Assembly (NCBI GenBank): GCA_016946835.1 | Contig: JACVTC010000077.1 | Span: 662,001-726,000, forward strand | DNA from: Neocallimastix lanati (nom. inval.) | Taxonomy: Eukaryota > Neocallimastigomycota > Neocallimastigomycetes > Neocallimastigales > Neocallimastigaceae | DNA length: 64,000 nt | Direction: 5' to 3' | Shown here: positions 1-12,191 of the stretch, piece after piece | Numbering within the stretch: the first letter of the stretch is position 1 | How the letters are laid out: each line of letters begins with the position of its first letter | The notes under the pieces: generated by a model | The model's database searches: none | What the model saw: only the letters and a program-made list of their open reading frames with translations | Told to the model about the DNA's origin: nothing | Program-made: the position numbers and the translations under genes

Positions 1-2041
1 TGATTCTGTTCCAATAGGTAATATTTTATATAAATTAGATGCTTTAGGTATTAGAGGTAAATGTTATCAATTTATAAAAAATCTATATTTGACATCCAAA
101 GCTAGTGTTAAAATTGATGATCAATATTCGGAATCTTTTAATATTATGAAAGGAGTTAGACAAGGTTGTCCACTATCACCAATTCTTTTCAATCTTTTTA
201 TTAATGACATTTTTAATGATGTTTCAGAACTTGGAATTCCTTTAGGCGAATCTAGATGTTGTGGTGGACTCTTTGCAGATGATATTGTTCTATGCGCACC
301 GTCAAGAACTAAGTTGAAAAAAATGCTTAAGAAGGTAAATGAATGGGCTAAATTTAATATGATGAATTTTGGAATTAATAAGTGTGCAACGATGGTGATT
401 CGACCAGACACACCTCTTTTTCAAAATAAAAGAGATCCTACTTTTTATCTTGCTGGTCAACCAATTCCAATAACTAAATGTTATACCTATTTAGGTATAC
501 CATTTGATAAAAGCTTATCGTTGAAACCTATTATTAAATTACTTAACTCTAAAGTAACTAAAGCTCTCTTTTCTGTTAGTAAATTTCTTTCAAATTCCAA
601 AATTCCTATTCCATTTAAGAAGATTATAATTAACTCTTATGTACTTAGTAAAGTCTCTTACTTTGCACCTTTACTTGGTTCAAATAAAACGAGAACAAAT
701 AATACTCAGAAATTAATTAATAAAGGATTAAGATGGATTGCAGGTATACAAAAAGCCAAATCATTTATTAATGTATATTCTATTTCAAAAGATTTACATA
801 TTCCTCCATTGTCAGCTAAGTGTGCTTTGTCTCAGGTCAAATGTTTTGATAAATGGAAAAATTCAAATTGTATTATTTCCTTTTTAGTTAATAATATTCC
901 AAAATCTAGAAAATATACATGGACAAAAGAAAGTAGAACTCTTAAACGTAAACTAGAGAAAAGAGGTAATAACGATAATAAAATCAAGGATTTTTATTGG
1001 AAAAGAGATATGAAAATCAATTCTATTAAAGCTGAGTTTTATGACAAAAACAAATTCGAAGAAACATCAAAATTTATAAAACTTTGTTATGACTATCCTG
1101 ATCTTTCATATGGTTTCTATTGGCTATTGAGAGGACGAAGCGGATATAGATTAGATGCTAGAATTGCTAAAGCTGCAAAAATAGTGGACCAAATGTGTCC
1201 TAATTTTTGTCCCTGTTGTAAAAGTAATAAACAATGGATAAGTCATTGGTTAATTGATTGTCCCTTTTTCAATCATACTCGTAGTAAAGTTAATGATAAA
1301 ATTTTATTTTTATATAATGCTTTTTACCGTGGCAACCTAACAAATGATATTGTTAATAGTAATAATGATAATAGTAATAGTAATAATAGTAATAGTTATA
1401 ATAGTAATAATAATATTAGTAATAGTATTTTTAGTAATGTTAGTAATAGTATTGAAAATAATGTGTATATTGATTCTAGTGTGTGTGAAAAAGTGTTTAA
1501 TTTCCTTCTTGGAGGTCGAAGTATTAATAACAGTACAAGGGAATGGAAGGATCTATTTAAGTGCCAGATGAAATCAGGTGCTTATTCTGATACTCCGTTC
1601 TTAGTGGTTACTGCGGCACTTCTCCAATCGATTATACCTATTGCTATTGGCCAGCAATGGTCTTTGTTCAATAGGTTCAAATCGAATCGTACTACTACTA
1701 CCAAGAGCGTCAATGCTGAAGAAACAGTAAGACAGGCCAGCAGGGCTAGCGCAACCAATGAAGATCATAATTTTGTATCTTAAAATTATGATTAACATTG
1801 CGAAGTCAAAGTTAATTATTATACTTCAGTATAATAATGCCCTTGTGAAGTCTTATAAATATTAATTAAATGAAACTAGAATATATTATACCATTATTTT
1901 ATTTTTATTTTGTGTTTTATTTTTTGTTTATTTTTTTATCTTTTTTTTTTTATTATTTTATTACATGTATTTTATCAAATATTTAATTAATAAAGATGAA
2001 ACAAGTTTGCTGCCGTTAAAAAAAAAAAAAAAAAAAAAAAA
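1..2041 (+). mobile_element. LINE family B, 5' end outside the window
   Basis: This is the 3' part of a non-LTR retrotransposon. It holds an open RT frame from base 2, a 3' UTR from 1784 and a poly(A) tail at about 2019-2041. The same 3' UTR and coding sequence recur reversed at 56702-58888, which shows it is a dispersed family. The 3' UTR ends in a sequence shared by both copies just before the A tract. The upstream EN/RT portion lies outside the window. Confidence 0.93.
2..1783 (+). CDS. LINE family B reverse transcriptase, 5'-partial
   Basis: The frame is open from base 2 (reading DSVPIGNILYKL) to the TAA at 1781-1783, so the ATG at 89 is internal. RT motifs are in order: GVRQGCPLSPILFNLFIND, then the catalytic FADDIVL, then a GINKCA motif. 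A thumb-like region follows. A CCHC zinc motif (CPNFCPCCK...HWLIDC) lies near residues 370-400 of the ATG-numbered frame. An Asn/Ser linker coded by AAT/AGT repeats comes next, then a conserved C-terminal domain around FNFLLGGRS...LF...TPFLVVTA. RT would copy element RNA at a nicked target site. There is no stop or frameshift in 1.78 kb, in contrast to the other LINE copies here, so this copy may be young. Its activity cannot be judged without the 5' half. Confidence 0.93.
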   Translation, partial: DSVPIGNILYKLDALGIRGKCYQFIKNLYLTSKASVKIDDQYSESFNIMKGVRQGCPLSPILFNLFINDIFNDVSELGIPLGESRCCGGLFADDIVLCAPSRTKLKKMLKKVNEWAKFNMMNFGINKCATMVIRPDTPLFQNKRDPTFYLAGQPIPITKCYTYLGIPFDKSLSLKPIIKLLNSKVTKALFSVSKFLSNSKIPIPFKKIIINSYVLSKVSYFAPLLGSNKTRTNNTQKLINKGLRWIAGIQKAKSFINVYSISKDLHIPPLSAKCALSQVKCFDKWKNSNCIISFLVNNIPKSRKYTWTKESRTLKRKLEKRGNNDNKIKDFYWKRDMKINSIKAEFYDKNKFEETSKFIKLCYDYPDLSYGFYWLLRGRSGYRLDARIAKAAKIVDQMCPNFCPCCKSNKQWISHWLIDCPFFNHTRSKVNDKILFLYNAFYRGNLTNDIVNSNNDNSNSNNSNSYNSNNNISNSIFSNVSNSIENNVYIDSSVCEKVFNFLLGGRSINNSTREWKDLFKCQMKSGAYSDTPFLVVTAALLQSIIPIAIGQQWSLFNRFKSNRTTTTKSVNAEETVRQASRASATNEDHNFVS

Positions 2042-2712
2042 ATAAATAATTTCATATACTTTTATTTAAAAATAAAAAATAAAATAAAATATAATAATTA
2101 ATTAAATATTGATATTGTTATACTAATGCTATTAATTAAATATTGTTATTGTTGTACTAATGCTATTAAACTATATACTGTTATATATATATGTTAACTA
2201 TATATTGTTAATATTATATTAATTATATAAGCTAAATGTTGATACTATTAATTATATTAGCTAAAGTATTTATTATTTATTAACTAAAACTATTAATATA
2301 TTTTATGAACTTTTTTTTTTTTTTTTTTTGGAAACTTTAAAAAAAAAAAAAATATTATGCTTTTAAATATCAATATTAACTTTAATAAAAATATTAAAGT
2401 TAATAAGTTCTTATAATAATAATAATAATAATAATAATATTAATAGTAATGATAATAATAATAATAATTATAATAATAATAATAATAATAATTATAATAA
2501 TTATTAAATATATATTAATTTGTATAGATAAAAAAAGAAGCAATTCCTATTTAAAACATCATTAAAACATGTTAATAATAATTTTTTTTTTATACATATA
2601 TATTATTTTTTGATTAATATATTTGAATGACTGCCTAACCCTATATATTCAATCATGATTCTAACCTTATAGACACAATACATATGGAACGTGACTTTAT
2701 ATAAAATACGGC
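2042..2712. other. AT-rich spacer
   Basis: The spacer contains AAT microsatellites near 2417-2505 and several A or T homopolymers. I see no open frame of note, RNA gene or transposon end before the MULE target duplication. Confidence 0.6.
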
Positions 2713-2721
2713 GTACTATAA
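2713..2721 (+). repeat. 9-bp target site duplication, left copy
   Basis: GTACTATAA directly precedes the left terminal inverted repeat. The identical 9 bases follow the right inverted repeat at 8710-8718. Nine base pairs is the typical duplication length for Mutator-like elements. Confidence 0.9.
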
Positions 2722-2773
2722 GGGGAGTGTGCATTTCGAAAATTTTTATTACAAAAATTTGTATTTTGTTGTA
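2722..2773 (+). repeat. MULE left terminal inverted repeat
   Basis: The repeat begins GGGGAGTGTG and continues with a 42-bp core that matches the reverse complement of the right end with one mismatch. The outermost ten bases differ by a small shift (GGGGAGTGTG against GGGGGTGTGT). Confidence 0.9.
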
Positions 2774-3164
2774 TGGCTTAAATATTTTTAATTTTAAGCC
2801 ACTTAATTTTATTAAAAATTTAATGAATAATAATTAATTAATTAAATAAATAAAATTACAATTCTCAAAAATTTTCAAACACGTAATCTTACGTGGGGCG
2901 TATATCTAATTGTATCATAATTTTGTGGCTTTTTACTACAATTTTTAAAAAGCCATATATTCACAATATGGCGTGAATAATAAATGTGGTGATATTTTAT
3001 GACGAAAATTTATAAGCCACCAAGAATTTGGCGAAATTCAACTGGACGAAATTCAACTTTTGGCGAAATACAACACTTCAATAAATAATAATTAGGTTAG
3101 GTATTTCTATTTAACATTGAAAAATAAAATAAAAAATAAATAAACATTTTATTTTTTAATGCTT

Positions 3165-3310
3165 AAAAAATAAAATAAAAATAAGAAATAAGAAAACTTT
3201 TTTTTAAACATTAAAAAATAAAATAAAAATAAGAAATAAGAAAACTTTTTTTTAAACATTAAAAAATAAAATAAAAATAAGAAATAAGAAAACTTTTTTT
3301 TAAACATTAA
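3165..3310 (+). repeat. 48-bp tandem repeat, three copies
   Basis: Three near-identical units are spaced exactly 48 bp apart; the marker AAGAAATAAG starts at 3183, 3231 and 3279. They lie inside the MULE, upstream of the transposase. Confidence 0.85.
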
Positions 3311-3555
3311 AAAATAAAATAAAAATAAAAAAAATAAAATAAAATAAAAAATAAAAAATAAAAATAAAAATTAATAAATAAAATAGTAAATAAAGAAATA
3401 ATAAATAATTAATAATTAAATAATTATTTAAATAATTATATAATTAATTAAAAAAAGGTTTATTATTTTAAATATTAAAAAAAAAAAAAAAAAAAGTTTC
3501 AAAGCATTTAAAAGTATATTTATTAAAATATTTTATTGAAAAATTTTAATTATTA

Positions 3556-4994
3556 ATGGAAGACAATATAGAAATTGTAATAAGTGAAACAAATCGAGGA
3601 AATGAACAAATTATTATTAATAAAAAATACAAATTTAATTTTTCATTTCAAAGGAAAGATAAATCAAAAATTTATTGATGCACTGAATATAAGACTTTAA
3701 ATAAATGTAAATCTTTAATTATTTTAAATGATAAAAAGGAGGTTTTAAAATATGAAAGTTTACATAACCATCTCGAAAAAGAAATTGATGTGTCTATATC
3801 AGTATCAAAGCATAAAATTAAGGAAGAAATTAAGAAAAATTCAATTCCTATGGATATAAAACCTAAACATATATTTAATGCCGTTTCTCAAGAAATGGGA
3901 CTTATATGTCCCGAATATAGTACAATTAGATCCCAAATAATAAGAAATATAAATAAACAATTTCCTCCAAACATAAAAAGTTTTGATGATATTCCCATTG
4001 AATCAGAATATTATAAAACTAAAAGAAATGAAAATTTTATGATATTTAAAAATACTGATCTAATAATCTTTCAATCACCATTCCAAGCATATTTATTTTC
4101 GAATTATCATAAAAATATATTTGCGGACGGTACATTTTATGCAGCACCGAAATTTAGTTATCAGTTATTTATAACAAGAACTTATGTTGGGGAATTTAAT
4201 ATGTTTTACACTACTTCCATTTCTATATTAAAAAATAAAAAACAATCTACATATGAAACATTATTTAAAGAAATAAAAAAAAATGCAAATAAATTTAGGA
4301 GTAATACATTAATTACTACAATTAATTTTCATTGTGATTTTGAACAAGGTATATCTAATGCCGTAAAAAAAGTTTTTCCCAATATAAATATTAAATATTG
4401 TGTTTGAAATTACAAAAGATCATTAGAAAAACAAAAAAATATATTATGTTATCATGAAGTGAAGAATAATAATGATGTATATATTTATTATAAAGCTATT
4501 TCGAACTTACCGTTTATAAACCCTAACTATATATTTGATATTTATATTATAATAAAAAGAATTTGTCAAAAAAAAAAGTATAATAATTTTCTGCAATTTT
4601 TAGAATATTTTAATAAAAATTATTTACTTAAGTATAATGTTAATAATTGGAATTATTATGAAAATATAGAGCATTTAACAAACAATGCATCAGAATCTTA
4701 TAATAGCTACTTAAATAATATATTTCCAAATAAACCTTTATTTTATAAATTAATATATATATATTAAAAGAAGAAGAAAACTTATCTTATAATGATTATC
4801 AAAGGAGAACTAAAGGAAATTGGAAAAAAAAGCAAAAAATATTTAGTGTAACTTATGAAATTAAAATTCTAATTGAAAATTACAAAAGTAAGGAAATAAA
4901 TTTATTTTATAATGGATGTAACAGAAATGAATTAATTAAGTTATGGAAAGAATGTTTAATTGATTTAAACGATATAAATATTAATTTAAAATAA
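3556..4994 (+). pseudogene. MULE transposase, broken by two TGA codons and one frameshift
   Basis: From the ATG at 3556 the frame gives an N-terminal FLYWCH/WRKY-like zinc finger (CTEY...NKCKS...HNH) at 3676-3768. The MULE core follows with FADGTFYAAPKFSYQLF (first catalytic Asp) near 4120-4170. The later acidic residues are probably in the downstream frame. TGA interrupts the frame at 3676-3678, at the Trp position of the finger, and again at 4405-4407 after KYCV. The frame then continues to a TAA within an AT microsatellite at about 4750-4767. Shifting frame there restores coding (KEEENLSYNDYQRRTKGNW...) to a TAA at 4992-4994. All other segments stay collinear, so decay looks recent. Real Trp codons in this gene use TGG. 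Confidence 0.82.
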
Positions 4995-5772
4995 ATAATC
5001 TTAATTTAAAAAAATGTTAGAAAAATAAAAATTTATTTATTTTAAATTTATATTTATAATCGTTTAAATAATAATTAAATAATCTTAATTTAAAAAAATG
5101 CTAGAAAAATACAAATTTATTTACCTATTGTGTTTATTTAATAATCTTAATAGAAATTATCTTTTAGTTATTTTTATTAAGTAATTTATAACTAAAACCG
5201 ATTTATTTGATACTAGTTAAAATCTTATTAATATCAATATTATATAATTATAAATTTTATTAATATCAATATCAATATTATATAATTATAAATTTTATTA
5301 ATATCAATATCAATATTATATTATTATAAATTTTATTAATATCAATATACTTTTCAAAATTAATTATGTTATTAAAAATATTAAATTCAATAAAAGATTT
5401 TTATTATTTTATTAAAATTATAATTGTTATTATTATATTTTAATAATAATTGATTCATATTGATCAAACATTATAAATATTACTATGCAAATAATTAATT
5501 ATTTTAATAGGATCAATTATTCAACTCTTATTGTTTTAATTTTTAATTCTTATATCATTTAAATTAATATATATATATATATATCGTTTATGAAAATATG
5601 AATTATAAATAATTAAAATTATTTACTTTTCATTTAAATTTTTTTATTTACTATAATAATATATAATAATTAAAAGACAAACGTTATTATAACTAAATTT
5701 TTTTTTTTTAGAAAAATAAATGAAAAAAAATTAAAATATATAAGATTCCTATATATATAAAATAATTATTAT
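4995..5772. other. MULE internal non-coding region
   Basis: Non-coding DNA lies between the transposase and the minisatellite. It holds a duplicated stretch around 4995-5110 (both copies contain AATAATCTTAATTTAAAAAA) and a repeated ATTTTATTAATATCAATAT motif at about 5230-5345. No ORF is visible. Confidence 0.6.
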
Positions 5773-8395
5773 ATTATATTTTATTTTATTCAATCTGTAC
5801 TTTCTTATTTAATATTCTACTTTTTATTTTATTTTATTTTATTTTATTTTATTTTATTTTATTTTATTTTATTTTATTTTATTTTATTTTATTTTATTTT
5901 ATTCAATCTGTACTTTATATTCATATTTTTACTATTTATTTTATTTTATTTTATTTTATTTTATTTTATTTTATTTTATTTTATTTTATTTTATTTTATT
6001 TTATTTTATTTTATTTTATTTTATTTTATTTTATTTTATTCAATCTGTACTTTATATTCATATTTTTACTATTTATTTTATTTTATTTTATTCAATCTGT
6101 ACTTTCTTATTTAATATTCTACTTTTTATTTTATTTTATTTTATTTTATTTCATTTTATTTTATTTTATTTTATATAATCTGTACTTTCTTATTTAATAT
6201 TCTACTTTTTATTTTATTTTATTTTATTTTATTTTATATAATCTGTACTTTCTTATTTAATATTCTACTTTTTATTTTATTTTATTTTATTTTATTTTAT
6301 TTTATTTTATTTTATATAATCTGTACTTTCTTATTTAATATTCTACTTTTTATTTTATTTTATTTTATTTTATTTTATTTTATTTTATTTTATTTTATTT
6401 TATTTTATTTTATTTTATTTTATTCAATCTGTACTTTATATTCATATTTTTACTATTTATTTTATTTTATTTTATTCAATCTGTACTTTCTTATTTAATA
6501 TTCTACTTTTTATTTTATTTTATTTTATTTTATTTTATTTTATTTTATTCAATCTGTACTTATATTTATATTCTACTATTTATTTTATTTTATTTTATTT
6601 TATTTTATTTTATTTTATTTTATTTTATTTTATTTTATTTTATTTTATTTTATTTTATTTTATTTTATTTTATTTTATTTTATTTTATTTTATTTTATTT
6701 TATTTTATTTTATTTTATTTTATTTTATTTTATTTTATTTTATTTTATTTTATTTTATTCAATCTGTACTTATATTTATATTCTACTATTTATTTTATTT
6801 TATTTTATTTTATTTTATTCAATCTGTACTTTCTTATTTAATATTCTACTTTTTATTTTATTTTATTTTATTTTATTTTATTTTATTTTATTTTATTTTA
6901 TTTTATTTTATTCAATCTGTACTTTCTTATTTAATATTCTGCTTTTTATTTTATTTTATTTTATTCAATCTGTACTTATATTTATATTCTACTATTTATT
7001 TTATTTTATTTTATTTTATTCGATCTGTACTTTCTTATTTAATATTCTACTTTTTATTTTATTTTATTTTATTTTATTTTATTTTATTTTATTTTATTTT
7101 ATTTTATTTTATTTTATTTTATTTTATTTTATTCAATCTGTACTTTCTTATTTAATATTCTGCTTTTTATTTTATTTTATTTTATTTTATTTTATTTTAT
7201 TTTATTCAATCTGTACTTTCTTATTTAATATTCTGCTTTTTATTTTATTTTATTTTATTTTATTTTATTCAATCTGTACTTATATTTATATTCTACTATT
7301 TATTTTATTTTATTTTATTTTATTTTATTTTATTTTATTTTATTCAATCTGTACTTATATTTATATTCTACTATTTATTTTATTTTATTTTATTTTATTT
7401 TATTCAATCTGTACTTTATATTCATATTTTTACTATTTATTTTATTTTATTTTATTCAATCTGTACTTTCTTATTTAATATTCTACTTTTTATTTTATTT
7501 TATTTTATTTTATTTTATTTTATTCAATCTGTACTTATATTTATATTCTACTATTTATTTTATTTTATTTTATTTTATTTTATTTTATTTTATTTTATTT
7601 TATTTTATTTTATTTTATTTTATTTTATTTTATTCAATCTGTACTTATATTTATATTCTACTATTTATTTTATTTTATTTTATTTTATTTTATTTTATTT
7701 TATTTTATTTTATTTTATTCAATCTGTACTTTCTTATTTAATATTCTGCTTTTTATTTTATTTTATTTTATTCAATCTGTACTTATATTTATATTCTACT
7801 ATTTATTTTATTTTATTTTATTTTATTCAATCTGTACTTTCTTATTTAATATTCTACTTTTTATTTTATTTTATTTTATTTTATTTTATTTTATTTTATT
7901 TTATTTTATTTTATTTTATTTTATATAATCTGTACTTTATTATTTAATATTCTACTTTTTATTTTATTTTATTTTATTTTATTTTATTTTATTTTATTTT
8001 ATTCAATCTGTACTTATATTTATATTCTACTATTTATTTTATTTTATTTAATTTTATTTTATTTTATTTTATTTTATTCAATCTGTACTTTCTTATTTAA
8101 TATTCTACTATTTATTTTATTTTATTTAATTTTATTTTATTTTATTTTATTTTATTCAATCTGTACTTATATTTATATTCTACTATTTATTTTATTTTAT
8201 TTTATTTTATTTTATTTTATTTTATTTTATTCAATCTGTACTTATATTTAAATTCTACTATTTATTTTATTTTATTATATTTTATTTTATTTTATTTTAT
8301 TTTATTTTATTCAATCTGTACTTATATTTATGTTTCTACTATTCATTTTATTTTATTTTATTTCATTTTATTTTATTTTATTCAATCTGTATTTT
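5773..8395 (+). repeat. Composite minisatellite: (ATTTT)n with about 30 'CAATCTGTACTT' punctuations
   Basis: About 2.6 kb alternates runs of ATTTT (from a few to several tens of copies) with 30-35-bp spacers starting [CA]AATCTGTACTT. Three spacer types recur. One continues TCTTATTTAATATTCTACTTT, one TATATTTATATTCTACTATTT, and one TATATTCATATTTTTACTATTT. I count roughly 33 spacers. The array lies entirely inside the MULE between the transposase and the right TIR. The same spacer appears in reverse complement near 15285-15360. Confidence 0.92.
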
Positions 8396-8657
8396 CTGTT
8401 GATAATATAAACAAGGTATTAATGTATTAATAATAATTAATAATATTTAAAATAAAATAAAAAAATATAATAATTATTATATATATGTAGTAATTATATA
8501 TTTTTATTTAATTTTCTAAAAAAAAATTTTTTAGTCATAAAAAAAGTTTGTCTTAATTATTTTTATTATTATTTAAAAATTTATTTATTCATTTATAATT
8601 TATTTATTCATTTATTTATTTATTACATTATAATACGCCATGTTTTCCGAAATGCAC

Positions 8658-8709
8658 TACAACAAAATACAAATTTATGTAATAAAAATTTTCGAAATGA
8701 CACACCCCC
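8658..8709 (-). repeat. MULE right terminal inverted repeat
   Basis: Inverted counterpart of the left end. Read on the minus strand from 8709 it starts GGGGGTGTGT and then matches the left core. Confidence 0.9.
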
Positions 8710-8718
8710 GTACTATAA
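8710..8718 (+). repeat. 9-bp target site duplication, right copy
   Basis: GTACTATAA, identical to 2713-2721. Confidence 0.9.
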
Positions 8719-8901
8719 AAACCGTTGATGTAAATGTGGCTTAATTATTTTTGATAATTATTTTTGATAAATAAATAATAATATTTAAAATTATAATGAA
8801 TAATAGAATAATGAAATAATATTTAATATTATTTAATTTTAAAGACATATTTTAATTTTTTTTTTTTTTTTCTGTTAAAATAATGATAATATTTAATAAT
8901 A

Positions 8902-9811
8902 CATCCATGAAGGGTTGATGGAGAAGGAATAGCCTATATCAGGTGTACCATTTACAGTTTTCTGTGATTCTGATGATAATCGATGATTTATCCTTTCTAA
9001 AGTGACTTCTAGTACGAAGAGAGTAAATTGGAATACTGGAAGGCTGTTGAAAGTGAATCTGATGCTTTATAATGTTTTAAAATTGGATATGTAGTAACAT
9101 TGGAATTGAGTTGTATTATAATTAATAATATCATGTAGTTTCTACATATTATCATTGTAATGAATCTATTGTGTTTTTTCACTTTAGTATTATTTTGTAT
9201 ATATATATTTTTCAATAGTATGATTTAAACTCTCATGTAGCTATTGTAAAATGGAAATGTAGGAGATTGGTTCACTACAAAGCTTGTTGTTTAAGACATT
9301 ATTTAATGGATGGGAATATTTTTTTTTTTGGTTTTTCAATTACTAACAATTTATTTACATCTATATTTTAGCTAATATATGATTTTTCATCAGAAAATTT
9401 TTAACGTTTTTTAGAGCTTTATTAATTGAAAAGAAAAAAAGCAATTATTCCAAAGAATATAACAAGTAGTTTATTTTACTTAATAATCTATTAGTTACTG
9501 AATTAAGAACCAAGAAAAATATTCATATTATTTTTAATTATTTTATTTTTTCTTTAATTTTTATATTTTTATTTTTATTATTTTTTTTTATATTAATTTT
9601 ATTTATATTTATATTTCGTAATTTTTATTTTTTTTTAGTTTATATTAGTTTCATTTTTATCATTTGTAATTAATATTTCATTATGGAAAAGATATTTTAC
9701 CCGGGTTCTCGCTGTTATGGAACATCTATTGACAACACAGGATTGATTTTTATCCGTGGTATATATACTTATGGACCAATGCTAAAATGAAGGAATTTAT
9801 TCATTCTAAAT

Positions 9812-9856
<45 letters not shown>

Positions 9857-12151
9857 CAAGGATAATATATTGTCAGTGAAAAGAATTACTAAATTCAATG
9901 ATAGTTTCTTCAGGATAAAAGTATATTTTCCTAATTTCAACCATGAAAAAATTTGAAGAAGTATTTGAAAAAGCAATAATCAGGAGTTAAAAATTTTATA
10001 TCGCAGATGTTCCAAATGAAATCATAAAGTTTCTTTTTCAACATTTAAAACAAAATTTAATATTTAAGAACACATCCAATAATACAAACTCATCAAAATC
10101 TCAGTTCAACTTATTTTTTAGTAAATGTTATAAATGGCAATCATGAATTCAATGCGCCCAATATTCCTAATCTTAATTTTTAAAAATCTAATTTTACATT
10201 CTAACACAGGAAAGTTTTTTCTTTTTATCTTATTTGGAAAATACCAATGGATGGAATTTTGTGAAAAAGAGATAGTATTGAGAGTACTTCAACACAATTT
10301 TTTAAACCATTATTCCTATGTTTTCAGGAAACAGGTAATGGTATCAATGATGCTAAAATTTCATGTAAAGTTAACACTTCCCAACAATAACTATTTCTAG
10401 AAAAGAATGGATCCTACTATACCAGATTGCAGAGGTTTATATCTTGGGTATCATGTCTCATGTCAAGGAGTACTTGAAGATAAAAAAATTCCTATATTTA
10501 TCTTGTGTTTCTTTAACAACATATAGTCTCTCGAATCAATCAAAGTGTTCTATTGGTAATGTCTATATTCCTACTAAGAAACTCTCATTACAAGTCCAAT
10601 AGGCATTCTTTGAAGTTTTAAATATGGCTTCAGAATCACACTAATCATTCCATCTATTCTTCTTGGTGACTTTTAACATGAGCACTGCTGATTTACAAGA
10701 TAAATTATTCAACAGTAACCTCGATAACTGGTTTATTCTTCCGATTAATGGTTTTCACCTATTTCATGAACAAGAGATAGATATTCATCAGATATTGATC
10801 AAACGTTAGTCAATTCAAATATGCTGGATAAAAAATATTCAAGTGCTTATTTGGCTAACTTTTGTTAACTATCCTTCTGTATCTGATCATAAACCTCTCG
10901 TAGTTTATTGCAAGAAAACTGCCACAGTTGAATCATTTTTGTTTCCAAAAAAAAAAAAAAAAAAAAAAAAATTTGTTAGGTGGAATAGGTATAAATGTCT
11001 TGAATTTAAGAAAAAAATTGTCATCACAATAAATTTGAAATTCTTGGTAAAGAATTAGGAAATAAAAGAACTTTCAATAGATTATTGTAATTGAAAAGTT
11101 CTTTAACACTACTAATTGCATTGTTAAGGATTTATCGATTATATCTTCAACAGAAATCAGAAAAGTGATGCTTAAAATGTCCCCCAAAATTTTATTATCT
11201 TCAAAAAAAGGTAAAACATATAAAATATGAACAAATTAAAGTTTTTTTTTTTTTTAATTTCTGCAAATGATTTCAATGAATTTACTAATATAGTTGACTC
11301 GTATAACAGACTATGTGAATCAATTCCTAAAAAATGTAACAAATTTAGGAAAAAAGAATATTTATATTGGATTAAAATTAGATGTTCATTAGCTTCTTAC
11401 ACATGATTGTAGGAAAGCATGAAAATAGGTAAAAAAAAAAAAAGAATGCTAAAATAAACAAATCAATCTTTCACGGTCTCTCATCCTATTAAAAACAATA
11501 ATAATGCACTTTGTTTCTTCTATAGATGAAAAAAAAAGTTAAAAGTTTGGCATTCTCATTATAAATCCTTTAGAGTCAGATTCTTTTGGTCATAATCTTT
11601 CTAAAGATTATAGGAAAAAATTCTGATGAACTAAGGAATTTGGGTAGTCCGAGGCAACAAGAATGGAATATTAACCAAGATATTAGTGATGCAATCTCAT
11701 CTACGCCCGACTTTAAAGCTTGTGGTTCTGATGGTATTCCAAATGGAATTCTTCAAAACTTTGATTCCTTGTGAAGATGAATTAGAAGAAAGTGAAAATG
11801 AAAGTAATATTTCGTCTAGTTTTAAATGCTTTAAAATCATAATCAGTCATATTTGGAATAGTGATTTTCCAAAATCATGGAATAACGCATCGATAGTTTC
11901 TATTCATTAAGAAAGGGTGATCCATCAGATTGTAAATAACTATCGTGGCATTTCTCTTATCAATGATGAATTAAAAATTATAGCAAAAATCATAGCTAAT
12001 AGAATCTCTAAATATGGAATTGATGAAGAATTTATAAGACCTGAGCAATATGAATTTCATAATCGAGAAGAATGTATAAGTCTTTTCACTAGATTTAGAA
12101 TTATATGTCAGAGACGGAAATTTGAAAATAAGGATATTTACCTGGCTTTTT

Positions 12152-12191
<40 letters not shown>

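Larger units (their letters stand above)
2722..8709 (+). mobile_element. MULE (Mutator-like) DNA transposon
   Basis: A 5988-bp element is bounded by inverted repeats of about 52 bp (2722-2773 and 8658-8709). Perfect 9-bp direct repeats lie outside them. Inside are a broken MULE-type transposase (3556-4994), short 48-bp repeats and a long ATTTT minisatellite (5773-8395). The motif GGCGAAAT[TA]CAAC occurs three times at about 3030-3075 and may be subterminal binding repeats. Because the transposase is interrupted, this copy would be non-autonomous. Superfamily assignment rests on three agreeing lines: TIRs, 9-bp TSD and the transposase core. Confidence 0.88.

Noticed and set aside
1344-1571. 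75-codon Ile/Val-rich frame inside LINE B
   Set aside because: Out-of-frame reading of the AAT/AGT linker; the same shadow appears at 57159-57413.
3676-4407. Alternative genetic code (TGA = Trp) for this genome
   Set aside because: Host genes here end normally and use TGG, and the transposase itself uses TGG; nonsense mutation is simpler.
5773-8395. CRISPR array
   Set aside because: The repeats are simple ATTTT runs with variable length and the conserved parts are the spacers; eukaryotic DNA.
9009-9215. 68-codon minus-strand ORF in the LINE A 5' UTR
   Set aside because: Lies in the non-coding leader shared by both LINE A copies and is not conserved as a frame in copy 2.
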